Source: Hungatella sp. (GTDB lineage: Bacteria > Bacillota > Clostridia > Lachnospirales > Lachnospiraceae). Taken from it: 64,000 nt of DNA. A program made the translations under genes and the position numbers. The DNA lies in NCBI GenBank assembly GCA_009712635.1, contig WASS01000020.1:248001-312000 (forward strand), read 5' to 3'. Each line of letters starts with the position of its first letter. Positions within the stretch are counted from its first letter, which is position 1. Shown here piece by piece: positions 17,814 through 26,102 of the stretch. Below the pieces are notes generated by a model. The model was given only the letters and a program-made list of their open reading frames with translations. It made no database searches and was not told the DNA's origin.

Positions 17814-19135
17814 ACTTGCTCCTTGTTACCATAATGCATCAGAATCAGTTCCTGAGTAAAATATGGTTCTTTATAAACTGTGTTCCATACTACATTATCA
17901 TAATGATTCAGTACCATGGAAACATTGTACAGACCGACGCCTCTGTTCTCCCCTTTTGTTGATATCCCCTGTTCCCGGAGCTCATATAACGAATAATCAG
18001 GAGGAAGAGCAGTATTCTTAATAATAATATAAAGATTGTCTTCTTTATAAAACATGCAGAAATGCAACTCTTTTTCATCTGTTTCCCCGGTTGCCTCAAT
18101 GGCATTATCCAAAAAAATGCCAATGATACGGGATAAATCAAGAGAATCCATATACAAGTTTGTAATAGGTTCTGTTAACTCAATTTCTGCTTTTATTCCT
18201 GTTTCCATGGAATAAATAAATTTTGAGGAAAGAAGGCTTTTTAAAGCAGTGTCTTTTATATTTGATAAAGTGCCAAGTTTCGTATCTGATTCTGTGAAAG
18301 CGTGACTGATTGGAATGATTTTTTCCCCATAATATTCTTTTAATCCCTGCAGATCATTTTCTTCCATAAACCCTGACATTGTTATAAGAATATTCATGTA
18401 ATCATGCTTGAATTTTCTCATGGTACCGTAAGACATTTCAAGTCGGTCAGTGTAAGTTCTAAGATTTTCAAATTGAGACATTCGGTGCTTATAAGTCTGT
18501 TCCCCCATAGTTGCTTTATAAATGGAGTACATTAAAAAAACAGTGATTGTAAACAGCAGTAAAAACAGTATCCCGTTCAGGGCAATTACACCATAATTGT
18601 ATCCCAATTGCTCACCGTATGAAAAATTAAAAATATAAAAGAAAACTAAAATAAAAAGGTCAGTAAAAATGGCCTTTAAAAGATGACGATTGGTTAAATA
18701 ATTGGACAAACCCAGCTTTTTATGAAAAAACCAACCCAGTATTTTAGTAGTTACACCGCAAAATATGCAGTAAAGTATGGAAAACATAATTGTCAGATTA
18801 TCCCGGACTAATAATTCTGCCATATCCATACGAAGAAAGTAGCCAGTGAGCCACATAATAATATAATTGAATGTGACTGAATATATGTAACCAAAAAGAA
18901 TGCAGGAGGAAGCAAAAAAATCAAATTTTGAAAAGATCATCGCTATAATCAATATTCCTCCATAAGTTAAAAAAGTGCTGATTTGCCCAAACATTCGATT
19001 GAACAGATATACTGTCATGAATGAGTATAAAAATAAAGTCAATTTCTTATAAACGTTTAGTTTATGAGGAAGTAAATTAACGCATGAAAAATAACTGCAA
19101 AGGCTTCCTGTTAGAGAATAAATTAAGTAAGTCAT
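17810..19135 (-). CDS. AgrC-like sensor histidine kinase (GHKL type)
   Basis: Peptide-sensing kinase of about 441 residues. Some six or seven hydrophobic helices occupy the first 210 residues, as in AgrC. The cytoplasmic part has a dimerisation/phospho-acceptor segment with histidine in RKFKHDYMNIL and a HATPase_c domain with DNAIEA and GVGLYNV (N and G boxes), lacking a classical F box as is usual for this family. A longer ORF starts 5 codons upstream, but the GAGGTGG ribosome site falls inside those codons, so the start at MTYLIYS is preferred. It is divergent from agrB. Confidence 0.9.
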   Translation of the reverse strand: MTYLIYSLTGSLCSYFSCVNLLPHKLNVYKKLTLFLYSFMTVYLFNRMFGQISTFLTYGGILIIAMIFSKFDFFASSCILFGYIYSVTFNYIIMWLTGYFLRMDMAELLVRDNLTIMFSILYCIFCGVTTKILGWFFHKKLGLSNYLTNRHLLKAIFTDLFILVFFYIFNFSYGEQLGYNYGVIALNGILFLLLFTITVFLMYSIYKATMGEQTYKHRMSQFENLRTYTDRLEMSYGTMRKFKHDYMNILITMSGFMEENDLQGLKEYYGEKIIPISHAFTESDTKLGTLSNIKDTALKSLLSSKFIYSMETGIKAEIELTEPITNLYMDSLDLSRIIGIFLDNAIEATGETDEKELHFCMFYKEDNLYIIIKNTALPPDYSLYELREQGISTKGENRGVGLYNVSMVLNHYDNVVWNTVYKEPYFTQELILMHYGNKEQV

Positions 19136-19165
19136 ATTATGCCACCTCATCTGCCGGGTACTATT

Positions 19166-19194
19166 ATTCTACAATTCCTATGATAAAAAGTAAA
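19166..19194 (-). promoter_or_regulatory. Leftward promoter of the agrCA-like operon
   Basis: On the minus strand TTTACT (19194-19189), a 17-bp spacer and TAGAAT (19171-19166) precede the kinase gene. It lies in the 177-bp gap between the divergent kinase and agrB genes. Confidence 0.55.
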
Positions 19195-19284
19195 GTGAAA
19201 TTGTATTTAAAAGTTAAGAAATTGACGCTCAGGAATAAAAAAACTACGTTAATTGCAAAAACATTTGTAAGTTGGAATTTATGG

Positions 19285-19290
19285 TAAAAT
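19285..19290 (+). promoter_or_regulatory. Candidate -10 of the rightward agrBD promoter
   Basis: TAAAAT lies 23 bp before the preferred agrB start, with no convincing -35 at 16-18 bp. This would fit an activator-dependent promoter as known for AgrA targets. GTTAAG (19213-19218) and GTTAAT (19248-19253) upstream resemble LytTR half-sites but are not spaced at the classical 21-22 bp. Confidence 0.35.
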
Positions 19291-19312
19291 GGCATTGTTT
19301 GGTGGTGATAAA

Positions 19313-19900
19313 GTGATTATTTCGAGATTTTCAGCAGCTCTATGTTGTTTGTTAAATAAGATCAATCCCAGAGATGAGGATGATAGTATTACAATACAAT
19401 ACGGAGTTGAACTGATATTAGATAATTTATTAAAACTTTTATTCATTCAATTACTTGGTATTTTATTGGGTAAGGGAGTTGAAACTTTTATTGTTTTATT
19501 TGTATTTTGCACTCTGCGCTTACAGGCTGGTGGAATACATGCAAAAACAAATGCAGGCTGCTTTATGGGTATGTTGATAATCTGGCTTTTGTCATTATCG
19601 GGAGCGGTTGTTTTTAAATTAAACATATTAAATGTGCTTGCAATTTATTTGTTTAGCCTGACTATATTTATATGTCTGGTACCTAAAAGTAAAAATATTA
19701 CTTACTTTACCCGTACAGCAATATTAAAGAAAAAAGCTATATCGATTTTATTGTTGACCCTTTTGGCATTGATCGCTATTTACAATGAGAATCTAAGAGA
19801 GTTGATCATTTATCCGGTTACTTTGGAAGTGTTAACCATACTTCCTCCAAATAAAGATGTTATGAAAGGAGATTACAAAAATGAAGAAGAAAATTGTTGA
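19313..19900 (+). CDS. AgrB-like peptide-processing membrane endopeptidase
   Basis: AgrB-family cysteine peptidase (195 residues from the GTG at 19313), which cleaves the AgrD-like precursor and forms the cyclic autoinducer. The active-site pair is His76 and Cys83 in RLQAGGIHAKTNAGC, matching the His/Cys spacing of staphylococcal AgrB. Four to six hydrophobic segments follow. An ATG 24 bp upstream overlaps the TAAAAT box, and GGTGGTG sits 5 nt before the GTG, so the GTG start is preferred. The end overlaps the agrD-like ORF by 20 nt, implying coupled translation. Confidence 0.9.
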   Translation: MIISRFSAALCCLLNKINPRDEDDSITIQYGVELILDNLLKLLFIQLLGILLGKGVETFIVLFVFCTLRLQAGGIHAKTNAGCFMGMLIIWLLSLSGAVVFKLNILNVLAIYLFSLTIFICLVPKSKNITYFTRTAILKKKAISILLLTLLALIAIYNENLRELIIYPVTLEVLTILPPNKDVMKGDYKNEEENC

Positions 19901-20030
19901 AGGATTACAAAAGGTATTGCTTACGGTATCTGTTAATTCTGTTGGAAAAAGCATTCCAGCAACTATGTATGAAAGAGAAATACCTAAAGCGGTTCTGAAG
20001 AAACATGAAGCCGAGGCAAAGAATAACTAA
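19881..20030 (+). CDS. AgrD-like autoinducer precursor without cysteine
   Basis: A 49-residue ORF starting inside the end of agrB, with AAAGGAG upstream. Its layout is that of AgrD: an amphipathic N-terminal helix (MKKKIVEGLQKVLLTVS), a short central segment (NSVGKSIPATMY) and a charged tail EREIPKAVLKK, closely resembling the staphylococcal tail EVEVPKEL. There is no cysteine in the whole peptide, so a thiolactone cannot form. Ser24 (or Thr28) is the candidate residue for a lactone ring, which would make the signal something like S-I-P-A-T-M with or without Y. Ring size and cleavage sites are inference. Confidence 0.8.
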   Translation: MKKKIVEGLQKVLLTVSVNSVGKSIPATMYEREIPKAVLKKHEAEAKNN

Positions 20031-20117
20031 ATTTAAATGTTTCTTTCGTAATTCTATTTATTAGCCTAATATTTATAATCTCAATCATGTGATTTTATTG
20101 TCATTAGGCAGGGGAGT

Positions 20118-20149
20118 ATGACCGTAATTATATCATATGAATTGGTCAT
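20118..20149. other. Imperfect palindrome downstream of the agrD-like gene
   Basis: ATGACC (20118-20123) and GGTCAT (20144-20149) flank AATT...AATT and a central ATATCATAT, giving a 32-bp dyad with a 2-nt bulge. It lies midway between the agrD-like gene and the 62-residue ORF, so it may be an operator or RNA hairpin for that ORF. Confidence 0.5.
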
Positions 20150-20226
20150 CTATGAGTGTTTATATAATTGATAGTTGTGTATTAAAATGTTTTACTGTGC
20201 GTTAGATTGGCTAGGAGAAAGTACAG

Positions 20227-20415
20227 ATGAAAACAAAAATGTTTCGAAAAATTCTTGGATTGGAATGTGAAATCTCTCATTGTTCTGTTCTCAATGAGGA
20301 CACAGCAAGGGATAATAAGAGAATGATCATTCCAAGAGAGTATCTGATAGAAGTAATAACGACGATTCCTGAAAGACGGGTTATTATTGAACGTTTAGAT
20401 ATTTATCAAGAATAA
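20227..20415 (+). CDS. Unknown 62-residue protein downstream of the agr-like locus
   Basis: Not recognised. The short protein (MKTKMFRKILGLECEISHC...) is hydrophilic, has two cysteines, and no signal peptide or membrane segment. TAGGAGA precedes the ATG by about 9 nt, supporting translation. It lies 196 bp after the agrD-like gene, follows a palindrome, and ends just before a bidirectional terminator, so it could be co-transcribed with agrBD or be a separate target. AT-rich like the rest of the agr region. Confidence 0.55.
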   Translation: MKTKMFRKILGLECEISHCSVLNEDTARDNKRMIIPREYLIEVITTIPERRVIIERLDIYQE

Positions 20416-20435
20416 AACAACGGATAGTGCAATGG

Positions 20436-20481
20436 AAAAAGCAGATAAATAAAGAGCATGCCTCTTAATTATCTGCTTTTT
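20436..20481. terminator. Bidirectional terminator between the 62-residue ORF and rqcH
   Basis: AAAAAGCAGATAA (20436-20448) pairs with TTATCTGCTTTTT (20469-20481), with an inner AAGAG/CTCTT stem. Runs of A and T on the two sides make it usable in both directions between converging genes. Confidence 0.9.
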
Positions 20482-20488
20482 CACTTGA

Positions 20489-22231
20489 TTAATTTAATAT
20501 TTCTACATATATTTTAGGTTCTGCAACCATAGAATAATTCGTATGATAAATGACAAAACCAGGAGCGGCTCCGGCTACTTTTTTAATCTGTTTTTTCTGT
20601 ATATAATCTATCTCGACCTTATCATTTTCTCTTCCTTTGGAATAGTATGCTGCCAGAGCACCTGCCTCTTCAAAGGTCCGGTCGGGAAGCTCTTTTCCTT
20701 CTGATTTGACAATGACGTGAGAGCCAGGAATTCCTTTGGCATGAAACCACCAGTCATTACCGCTTGCCACCTTAAAGGTAAGTTCTTCATTTTGATAGTT
20801 ATTCTTTCCTACATACATATGGAAGCCGTCAGATGAAATATAGTGGAAGGGCTTGCTGGTAACTTTCGGTTTTTTGTCTCCGCTTCTGCGATGCTTGACA
20901 TAGCCATATTCCATAAGTTCTTCTTTAATCTGCACAAGATCTTCTTCCAGCAAAGCAATATCCAGTGCCGCACTGATGGACTCCAGGTGGTCAATTTCCT
21001 GCCGGGTTTCGCTGATCTGCCCTGTAACGGCTTCAAAGGTTCGTTTTAATTTATTGTATTTGTCAAAATATTTCTGTGCATTTTCCCTGGCGGAAAGCTG
21101 GTCGTCTAAGGGAATGGTGAGCTCCTCATTGGTATAGTAGTTAAGGCAGGTGAGCTTCTTTTCACCTCCCGTCAGTTCATAACCGTAGGTATTTAAAAGC
21201 TCTCCGTATACTTTATACTTATCCTTTTTCTCCGTATCTTTCAATTGTTTTTCCTGGAGATCGTATTTTTTGTAATTACGTTCCAGAGCTGTCTGTACAA
21301 TCTTCCTTAAATCAACAGATTTTTGACGAATTCTTGTTACTGCGTTTTTAGAAGCATAGTAGGTCTCTAAAAGAGTACTGATGGATTCAAAGGTTTTGGC
21401 TTCATATTCGCTTCCTTCATAGCAGGTGAGTGAAACAGCTGCAAATTCTACCGGTTCCTCGTTCTTATAAACAATATTTGGTTTAAATGATCCTTTTTTG
21501 ATATCTTCTATCATAAAAGAGAACATGCGGTATAAATGTAAGAGTTCTGTCTCTGACAGCTCATTGGCAGAATGATCTCCATCAATAGAGGCCAGGTGAC
21601 AAAGTTCATGGCCAATGATGGGACTGATACCGGTCAGATTTAAATAGAGACTTTTTTGTACTGGTGCGGCCGCATGTCTGATTGTAGAAATAAATTCTTC
21701 TTCGGTAATGGTAAGGGGATCTTTCTTGTCCATGGTCTGGGGAATAAAGTATTTTCTCCCGGGCAATACCTCGCGTATGGAACTTACCTGGGCAGAAATA
21801 TGTTTAATACTGTCCAGAATCATATCCTCTTCATTGCAGAAGATGATGTTGCTGTGTTTTCCCATAATTTCTATCATGAGTTTTTTCGTCCGTCTGTCGC
21901 CCAGTTCATCTAAATGTTCAATTTCCATGCAAAGGATTCGTTCCAGACCAGGCTGGCTGATTCTCATGATCCTGCCATTGCCGATATGTTTTCTTAGAAG
22001 CATGCAGAAATTAGGAGCAGTCAGAGGACTTTGCTTATTGTTTTCCGTGAAATAAACCAGTGGTAAGCTGGCACTGGCTGAAATTAAAAGTTTCCATGTA
22101 TTTTTTTGATTTTTAACAGTAAACAGCAGTTCATCTTTTTCCGGCTGGGCGATTTTAGAGATCTTTCCGCCTTCCAGCCGGTCTTTCATTTCTGCCGTGA
22201 GATTTGCCATAACAATTCCATCAAATGCCAT
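20489..22231 (-). CDS. rqcH: Ribosome quality-control factor RqcH (NFACT family)
   Basis: NFACT-family protein of 580 residues, the bacterial relative of Rqc2/NEMF, which adds alanine tails to nascent chains on obstructed 50S subunits. The N-terminal NFACT-N domain starts MAFDGIVMANL and includes MGKHSNIIFCN; a coiled-coil middle (about 275-430) and the C-terminal NFACT-R domain follow (DWWFHAKGIPGSHVIVKS, YYSKGRENDKVEIDY). Older annotations call it a fibronectin-binding protein. The longest ORF adds 18 codons, but GGAGG sits about 9 nt before the MAFDG start, which is family-typical. It is transcribed alone, divergent from yicC. Confidence 0.94.
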   Translation of the reverse strand: MAFDGIVMANLTAEMKDRLEGGKISKIAQPEKDELLFTVKNQKNTWKLLISASASLPLVYFTENNKQSPLTAPNFCMLLRKHIGNGRIMRISQPGLERILCMEIEHLDELGDRRTKKLMIEIMGKHSNIIFCNEEDMILDSIKHISAQVSSIREVLPGRKYFIPQTMDKKDPLTITEEEFISTIRHAAAPVQKSLYLNLTGISPIIGHELCHLASIDGDHSANELSETELLHLYRMFSFMIEDIKKGSFKPNIVYKNEEPVEFAAVSLTCYEGSEYEAKTFESISTLLETYYASKNAVTRIRQKSVDLRKIVQTALERNYKKYDLQEKQLKDTEKKDKYKVYGELLNTYGYELTGGEKKLTCLNYYTNEELTIPLDDQLSARENAQKYFDKYNKLKRTFEAVTGQISETRQEIDHLESISAALDIALLEEDLVQIKEELMEYGYVKHRRSGDKKPKVTSKPFHYISSDGFHMYVGKNNYQNEELTFKVASGNDWWFHAKGIPGSHVIVKSEGKELPDRTFEEAGALAAYYSKGRENDKVEIDYIQKKQIKKVAGAAPGFVIYHTNYSMVAEPKIYVEILN

Positions 22232-22308
22232 TGTTTGTGTCCTCCGGTAAGGTTTATAGATGGAGTTAGTATACCACAGAAACACAGTTATGTAAAATTT
22301 AAAACCAT

Positions 22309-22337
22309 TTGACTTGTTTTTTATTATGACTTATAAT
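22309..22337 (+). promoter_or_regulatory. Promoter of the yicC-gmk-rpoZ operon
   Basis: TTGACT (22309-22314), a 17-bp spacer and TATAAT (22332-22337), a near-consensus sigma-A promoter. It overlaps the first ATG of the longest yicC ORF and so rules that start out. Confidence 0.85.
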
Positions 22338-22371
22338 GGTTTATATCTATGGCGAAAGAGAGGCATTTGTA

Positions 22372-23250
22372 ATGATTAAGAGCATGACAGGTTTCGGCAG
22401 GTACGAAACCGTCACGGATGAATATAAAATTTCCGTCGAGATGAAGGCTGTCAATCACAGATATTTGGATTTAAGCATAAAGATGCCGAAAAAGTTTAAT
22501 TTCTTTGAAGCAGGGATCAGGAATCTGTTAAAGAATTATATTCAGCGCGGTAAAGTAGACGTTTTTATCAGTTATGAAGATTATACGGAAAACAAGTTGT
22601 GTTTGAAGTATAACAGTGCGCTGGCTGCTGAATACATGGGATATTTTGCAAAGATGGAAGAGCAGTTCGGAATTCAGAACGATATCAAGGTTTCTGCACT
22701 CGCCAGATGTCCGGAAGTACTTATTATGGAAGAAGTACCAGAAGATGAAGATCAGATGTGGAAGCTTCTTTCAGAAACAGTTGAGGAAGCTGCGAAGCGT
22801 TTTGTGGAAACAAGATTAACAGAAGGCGAAAACTTAAAGGCGGATCTTCTTGGTAAGCTGAATCTGATGAATGATATTCTTGAATTTATTGAAGAGAGAT
22901 CTCCAAAGATTCTTGTGGAATACCGGGCAAAGCTGGAAGATAAGGTGAAAGAGCTTCTGGCGGGAGCTGCCATTGATGAGGGCAGAATTGCTGCGGAAGT
23001 AACCATTTATGCAGATAAGATCTGTGTGGATGAAGAGACGGTCCGTTTAAGAAGTCACATTGAACATACACGGTCAGAACTGGAAGCTGGAGGAATTGTG
23101 GGCAGAAAACTGGATTTCATCGCCCAGGAGATGAATCGGGAAGCCAATACCATTCTTTCAAAGGCCAGTGATTTAGAGGTTTCAGACAAGGCAATTATAT
23201 TAAAGACTGAAATTGAGAAAGTACGGGAACAGATCCAGAATATTGAGTAG
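22372..23250 (+). CDS. yicC: YicC/YloC-family endoribonuclease
   Basis: YicC-family protein of 292 residues. It begins IKSMTGFGRYE, the family's diagnostic N-terminus, and ends with the DUF1732 domain (GGIVGRKLDFIAQEMNREAN). Members were recently shown to be RNases; the substrate here is unknown. A longer ORF begins at 22336 inside the -10 box, so the start at 22372 with AGAGAGG upstream is used. It leads an operon with gmk 12 bp downstream. The remA gene that often lies between these two in firmicutes is absent here. Confidence 0.93.
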   Translation: MIKSMTGFGRYETVTDEYKISVEMKAVNHRYLDLSIKMPKKFNFFEAGIRNLLKNYIQRGKVDVFISYEDYTENKLCLKYNSALAAEYMGYFAKMEEQFGIQNDIKVSALARCPEVLIMEEVPEDEDQMWKLLSETVEEAAKRFVETRLTEGENLKADLLGKLNLMNDILEFIEERSPKILVEYRAKLEDKVKELLAGAAIDEGRIAAEVTIYADKICVDEETVRLRSHIEHTRSELEAGGIVGRKLDFIAQEMNREANTILSKASDLEVSDKAIILKTEIEKVREQIQNIE

Positions 23251-23262
23251 GAGAATCGCAGT

Positions 23263-23883
23263 ATGAACGAACATGGCATGCTGGTAGTTGTATCCGGTTT
23301 TTCCGGTGCCGGAAAGGGCACACTTATGAAAGAGCTTCTGAACCGGTATGAGAATTATGCGTTGTCTATTTCCGCAACCACAAGAGCGCCCAGAACGGGT
23401 GAAGTGGATGGAAAAGAATATTTTTTTGTTACAGAAGAACATTTTAATGATATGATTGAAAAGGAAGAATTGATTGAATATGCACAGTACGTCAATCATT
23501 CTTACGGCACTCCCAGGGAATATGTTTTAAACCAGATGAAAATGGGGAAAGATGTTATTCTTGAAATAGAAATTCAGGGAGCGCTGAAAGTAAAGGAACG
23601 GTTTCCGGAAGCAATCCTGCTGTTCGTTATGCCTCCTAATGCACAAGAGCTGAAACGCCGCCTTGTCGGCAGAGGTACAGAAAGCATGGAGGTAATTAAT
23701 GCCAGACTTCGCAGGGCTTCGGAAGAAGCACAGGGCATGGAGGCTTATGATTATATTTTAATTAATGATGAGATCGACACATGCGTGGAGGAGATGCATC
23801 TTATGATTCAGGTACAGCATAAGCGCGCTTCCAATAATATGGCATTTTTATCCCAGATCCGGGAAGAATTAAAGAATATATAA
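23263..23883 (+). CDS. gmk: Guanylate kinase
   Basis: Phosphorylates GMP to GDP, 206 residues. The P-loop is GFSGAGKGTL near residue 12, followed by the GMP-binding region SISATTRAPRTGEVDGKEYF and the lid segment RLVGRGTES. Length matches bacterial Gmk (about 205). TAGGAGA precedes the ATG. It is the middle gene of yicC-gmk-rpoZ, an arrangement conserved because gmk, rpoZ and ppGpp physiology are linked. Confidence 0.96.
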   Translation: MNEHGMLVVVSGFSGAGKGTLMKELLNRYENYALSISATTRAPRTGEVDGKEYFFVTEEHFNDMIEKEELIEYAQYVNHSYGTPREYVLNQMKMGKDVILEIEIQGALKVKERFPEAILLFVMPPNAQELKRRLVGRGTESMEVINARLRRASEEAQGMEAYDYILINDEIDTCVEEMHLMIQVQHKRASNNMAFLSQIREELKNI

Positions 23884-23909
23884 ACTGGTTTGAGAAAGGG
23901 GAATGGAAG

Positions 23910-24164
23910 ATGTTACATCCATCTTATTCAGATTTGATTAATGTAGTAAACAGTGAGGTTGAGCCGGGAGATGCTCCGGTTGTACAGAGCCGTTATTCTA
24001 TCGTGATTGCCGCAGCAAAGAGAGCAAGACAGATCATCGGAGGCTCAGACACTGAGATTCCGGGAGCCGGCAAAAAGCCGCTTTCAGTTGCCGTAGAAGA
24101 GTTATATGAGGGCAAAGTGAAGATTTTAAGCGAAGCGGACGCAACAGAAGAAGACGATAATTAA
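23910..24164 (+). CDS. rpoZ: RNA polymerase omega subunit
   Basis: Small RNA polymerase assembly subunit, 84 residues. It has the family core SRYSIVIAAAKRARQI and KPLSVAVEELYEGKV; the N-terminus carries MLHPSYSDL, the usual clostridial form. AGAAAGGGG precedes the ATG. It ends the operon with yicC and gmk, and a terminator follows directly. Confidence 0.94.
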   Translation: MLHPSYSDLINVVNSEVEPGDAPVVQSRYSIVIAAAKRARQIIGGSDTEIPGAGKKPLSVAVEELYEGKVKILSEADATEEDDN

Positions 24165-24168
24165 GAAG

Positions 24169-24205
24169 AGGGCCGTCTCCGTTATGGTAGATGGCCTTTT
24201 CTTTC
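24169..24205 (+). terminator. Terminator after rpoZ
   Basis: GGGCCGTCT (24170-24178) pairs with AGATGGCCT (24189-24197) including one G-T pair, followed by TTTCTTTC. It closes the yicC-gmk-rpoZ unit. Confidence 0.8.
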
Positions 24206-24233
24206 AGGAAAAACGAATGACAGGAGTTTAAAC

Positions 24234-25574
24234 ATGAAGTTATTATGCATATCACTGGGCTGCGATAAGAATCTGGTTGATACGGAGATGATGTTAGGCC
24301 TTTTAAATAGAGACGGTTATACTTTTACAGATGACGAGTATGAGGCAGATGTCATTGTAATCAATACCTGCTGTTTTATTGGCGATGCCAAAGAAGAAAG
24401 TGTCAATACCATTTTAGAGATGGCACAGCGAAAAATAGACGGCAACTGTAAAGCACTGATTGTTACAGGCTGCCTGGCACAGCGTTATAAGCAGGAGATT
24501 ATTGATGAGATTCCGGAAGTAGATGGTATTCTGGGAACATCAACCTATGACGAGATATCCAATGTTTTAAAGAAGGCATTGGGAGGCGAGGGATCTGTAT
24601 CCTGTTTCCATGAACTGGATTTACTTCCCCAGACAGAAACAGACAGAATCCTTACTACAGGAGGCCATTATGCCTTTTTAAAAATTGCAGAAGGCTGTGA
24701 CAAGCATTGTACTTACTGTATCATTCCAACTTTAAGAGGTAACTATCGCAGTGTTCCCATGGAAAATCTGATCAAAGAAGCAGAGAAACTGGCTGATAAG
24801 GGCGTAAAGGAGCTGATTTTAGTAGCTCAGGAGACCACTTTATACGGTGTGGACTTATATGGAAAAAAATCTCTTCCTGAATTATTAAAGAAGCTTTGCA
24901 GGATATCAGGGATTCAGTGGATTCGCATCCAGTACTGTTATCCAGAGGAGATTACAGATGAACTGATCGCAGTTATGAAAGAAGAAAGTAAAATCTGCCG
25001 TTACCTGGATATGCCGATTCAGCATGCAAGCGACCGGATCTTAAAACGCATGGGAAGAAGAACCTCAAAAGAGCAGCTAAAGGATATCATTAACAAGCTT
25101 CGCAGTGAAATTCCTGATATTGCACTGAGAACCACACTGATCTCCGGATTTCCGGGAGAAACAGAGGAAGATCACGAAGAACTGATGGAATTCGTGGATG
25201 AGATGGAGTTTGAACGGCTTGGCGTATTCGCCTATTCAGCAGAAGAAGATACACCGGCTGCAGAATTTCCTGATCAGGTTCCACAGGAGATCAAAGAGGA
25301 TCGCAGAGATGCAATTATGGAACTTCAGCAGGAGATTTCCCTGGATCTTTCCCAGTCCATGGTTGGAAAAACCCTGGAAGTGATGATTGAGGGAAAAGTT
25401 GCTGATGAGAATGCATATGTAGCAAGAACCTATATGGATGGTCCGGGAGTGGATGGAATGATTTTTGTTCAGACAGGTGAGGAACTGATGTCTGGGAATT
25501 TTGCAAAAATCCGTGTTACCGGAGCGATGGAGTATGATTTAATAGGAGAGTTGGAAGATGAATTTACCGAATAA
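24234..25574 (+). CDS. rimO: Ribosomal protein S12 methylthiotransferase RimO
   Basis: Radical SAM methylthiotransferase, 446 residues, modifying an aspartate of S12. The N-terminal UPF0004 domain has cluster cysteines 10, 46 and 80 (SLGCDKN, INTCCF, VTGCLA). The radical SAM cluster is CDKHCTYC (155, 159, 162). A C-terminal TRAM domain begins near 375. SLGCDKNLVD distinguishes RimO from MiaB. It has a 17-bp overlap with pgsA, so the pair is translationally coupled. A GACAGGAG site precedes the ATG. Confidence 0.96.
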   Translation: MKLLCISLGCDKNLVDTEMMLGLLNRDGYTFTDDEYEADVIVINTCCFIGDAKEESVNTILEMAQRKIDGNCKALIVTGCLAQRYKQEIIDEIPEVDGILGTSTYDEISNVLKKALGGEGSVSCFHELDLLPQTETDRILTTGGHYAFLKIAEGCDKHCTYCIIPTLRGNYRSVPMENLIKEAEKLADKGVKELILVAQETTLYGVDLYGKKSLPELLKKLCRISGIQWIRIQYCYPEEITDELIAVMKEESKICRYLDMPIQHASDRILKRMGRRTSKEQLKDIINKLRSEIPDIALRTTLISGFPGETEEDHEELMEFVDEMEFERLGVFAYSAEEDTPAAEFPDQVPQEIKEDRRDAIMELQQEISLDLSQSMVGKTLEVMIEGKVADENAYVARTYMDGPGVDGMIFVQTGEELMSGNFAKIRVTGAMEYDLIGELEDEFTE

Positions 25575-26100
25575 ACTGACTGTTTTAAGGGTTATCATGA
25601 TTCCGTTTTTTGTTCTTTTTTTACTGCTTGACGGCGGTAACAATGTGACTTACCGCTATATAGCTGCGGCTGTATTTATTGTTGCAAGCTTTACCGATAT
25701 GCTGGATGGCAAGATTGCAAGAAAGTATAATCTGGTAACTAATTTTGGAAAATTTATGGATCCTCTTGCGGATAAACTTCTGGTATGCGCAGGTTTGATC
25801 TGCTTCACTGCACTTGGACAGCTTCCGGCCTGGATCGTTATTGTAATTATCAGCCGTGAGTTTATTATCAGCGGATTCCGCCTGGTAGCTTCCGATAACG
25901 GAGTTGTGATTGCGGCAAGCTATTGGGGGAAGTTTAAGACAGTTTCCCAGATGGTGATGTCAGTTCTTCTGATTTTAAACATACCTGCACTAATGATCGT
26001 TACCAATGCCTTTATCTGGATTGCGGCAATACTCACAGTGGTATCACTTGTTGATTATATAGCAAAAAATTATGGCGTTCTTATGGAAGGGAGTATGTAA
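25558..26100 (+). CDS. pgsA: CDP-diacylglycerol-glycerol-3-phosphate 3-phosphatidyltransferase
   Basis: Membrane enzyme of 180 residues making phosphatidylglycerol phosphate. The CDP-alcohol phosphotransferase motif is complete: DMLDGKIARK then GKFMDPLADK, with the metal-binding aspartates. About five to six hydrophobic helices. It starts inside rimO with TAGGAGAG upstream, and cinA starts 2 bp after its stop. The order rimO-pgsA-cinA is common in clostridia. Confidence 0.95.
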   Translation: MNLPNKLTVLRVIMIPFFVLFLLLDGGNNVTYRYIAAAVFIVASFTDMLDGKIARKYNLVTNFGKFMDPLADKLLVCAGLICFTALGQLPAWIVIVIISREFIISGFRLVASDNGVVIAASYWGKFKTVSQMVMSVLLILNIPALMIVTNAFIWIAAILTVVSLVDYIAKNYGVLMEGSM

Positions 26101-26102
26101 AC

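Noticed and set aside
19209-19253. Paired AgrA/LytTR direct repeats between agrC and agrB
   Set aside because: GTTAAG and GTTAAT half-sites are about 35 bp apart instead of 21-22 bp, so they were not called as a binding site.
22336-22371. N-terminal extension of yicC
   Set aside because: The upstream ATG overlaps the TATAAT box of the operon promoter, and the family N-terminus begins at 22372.
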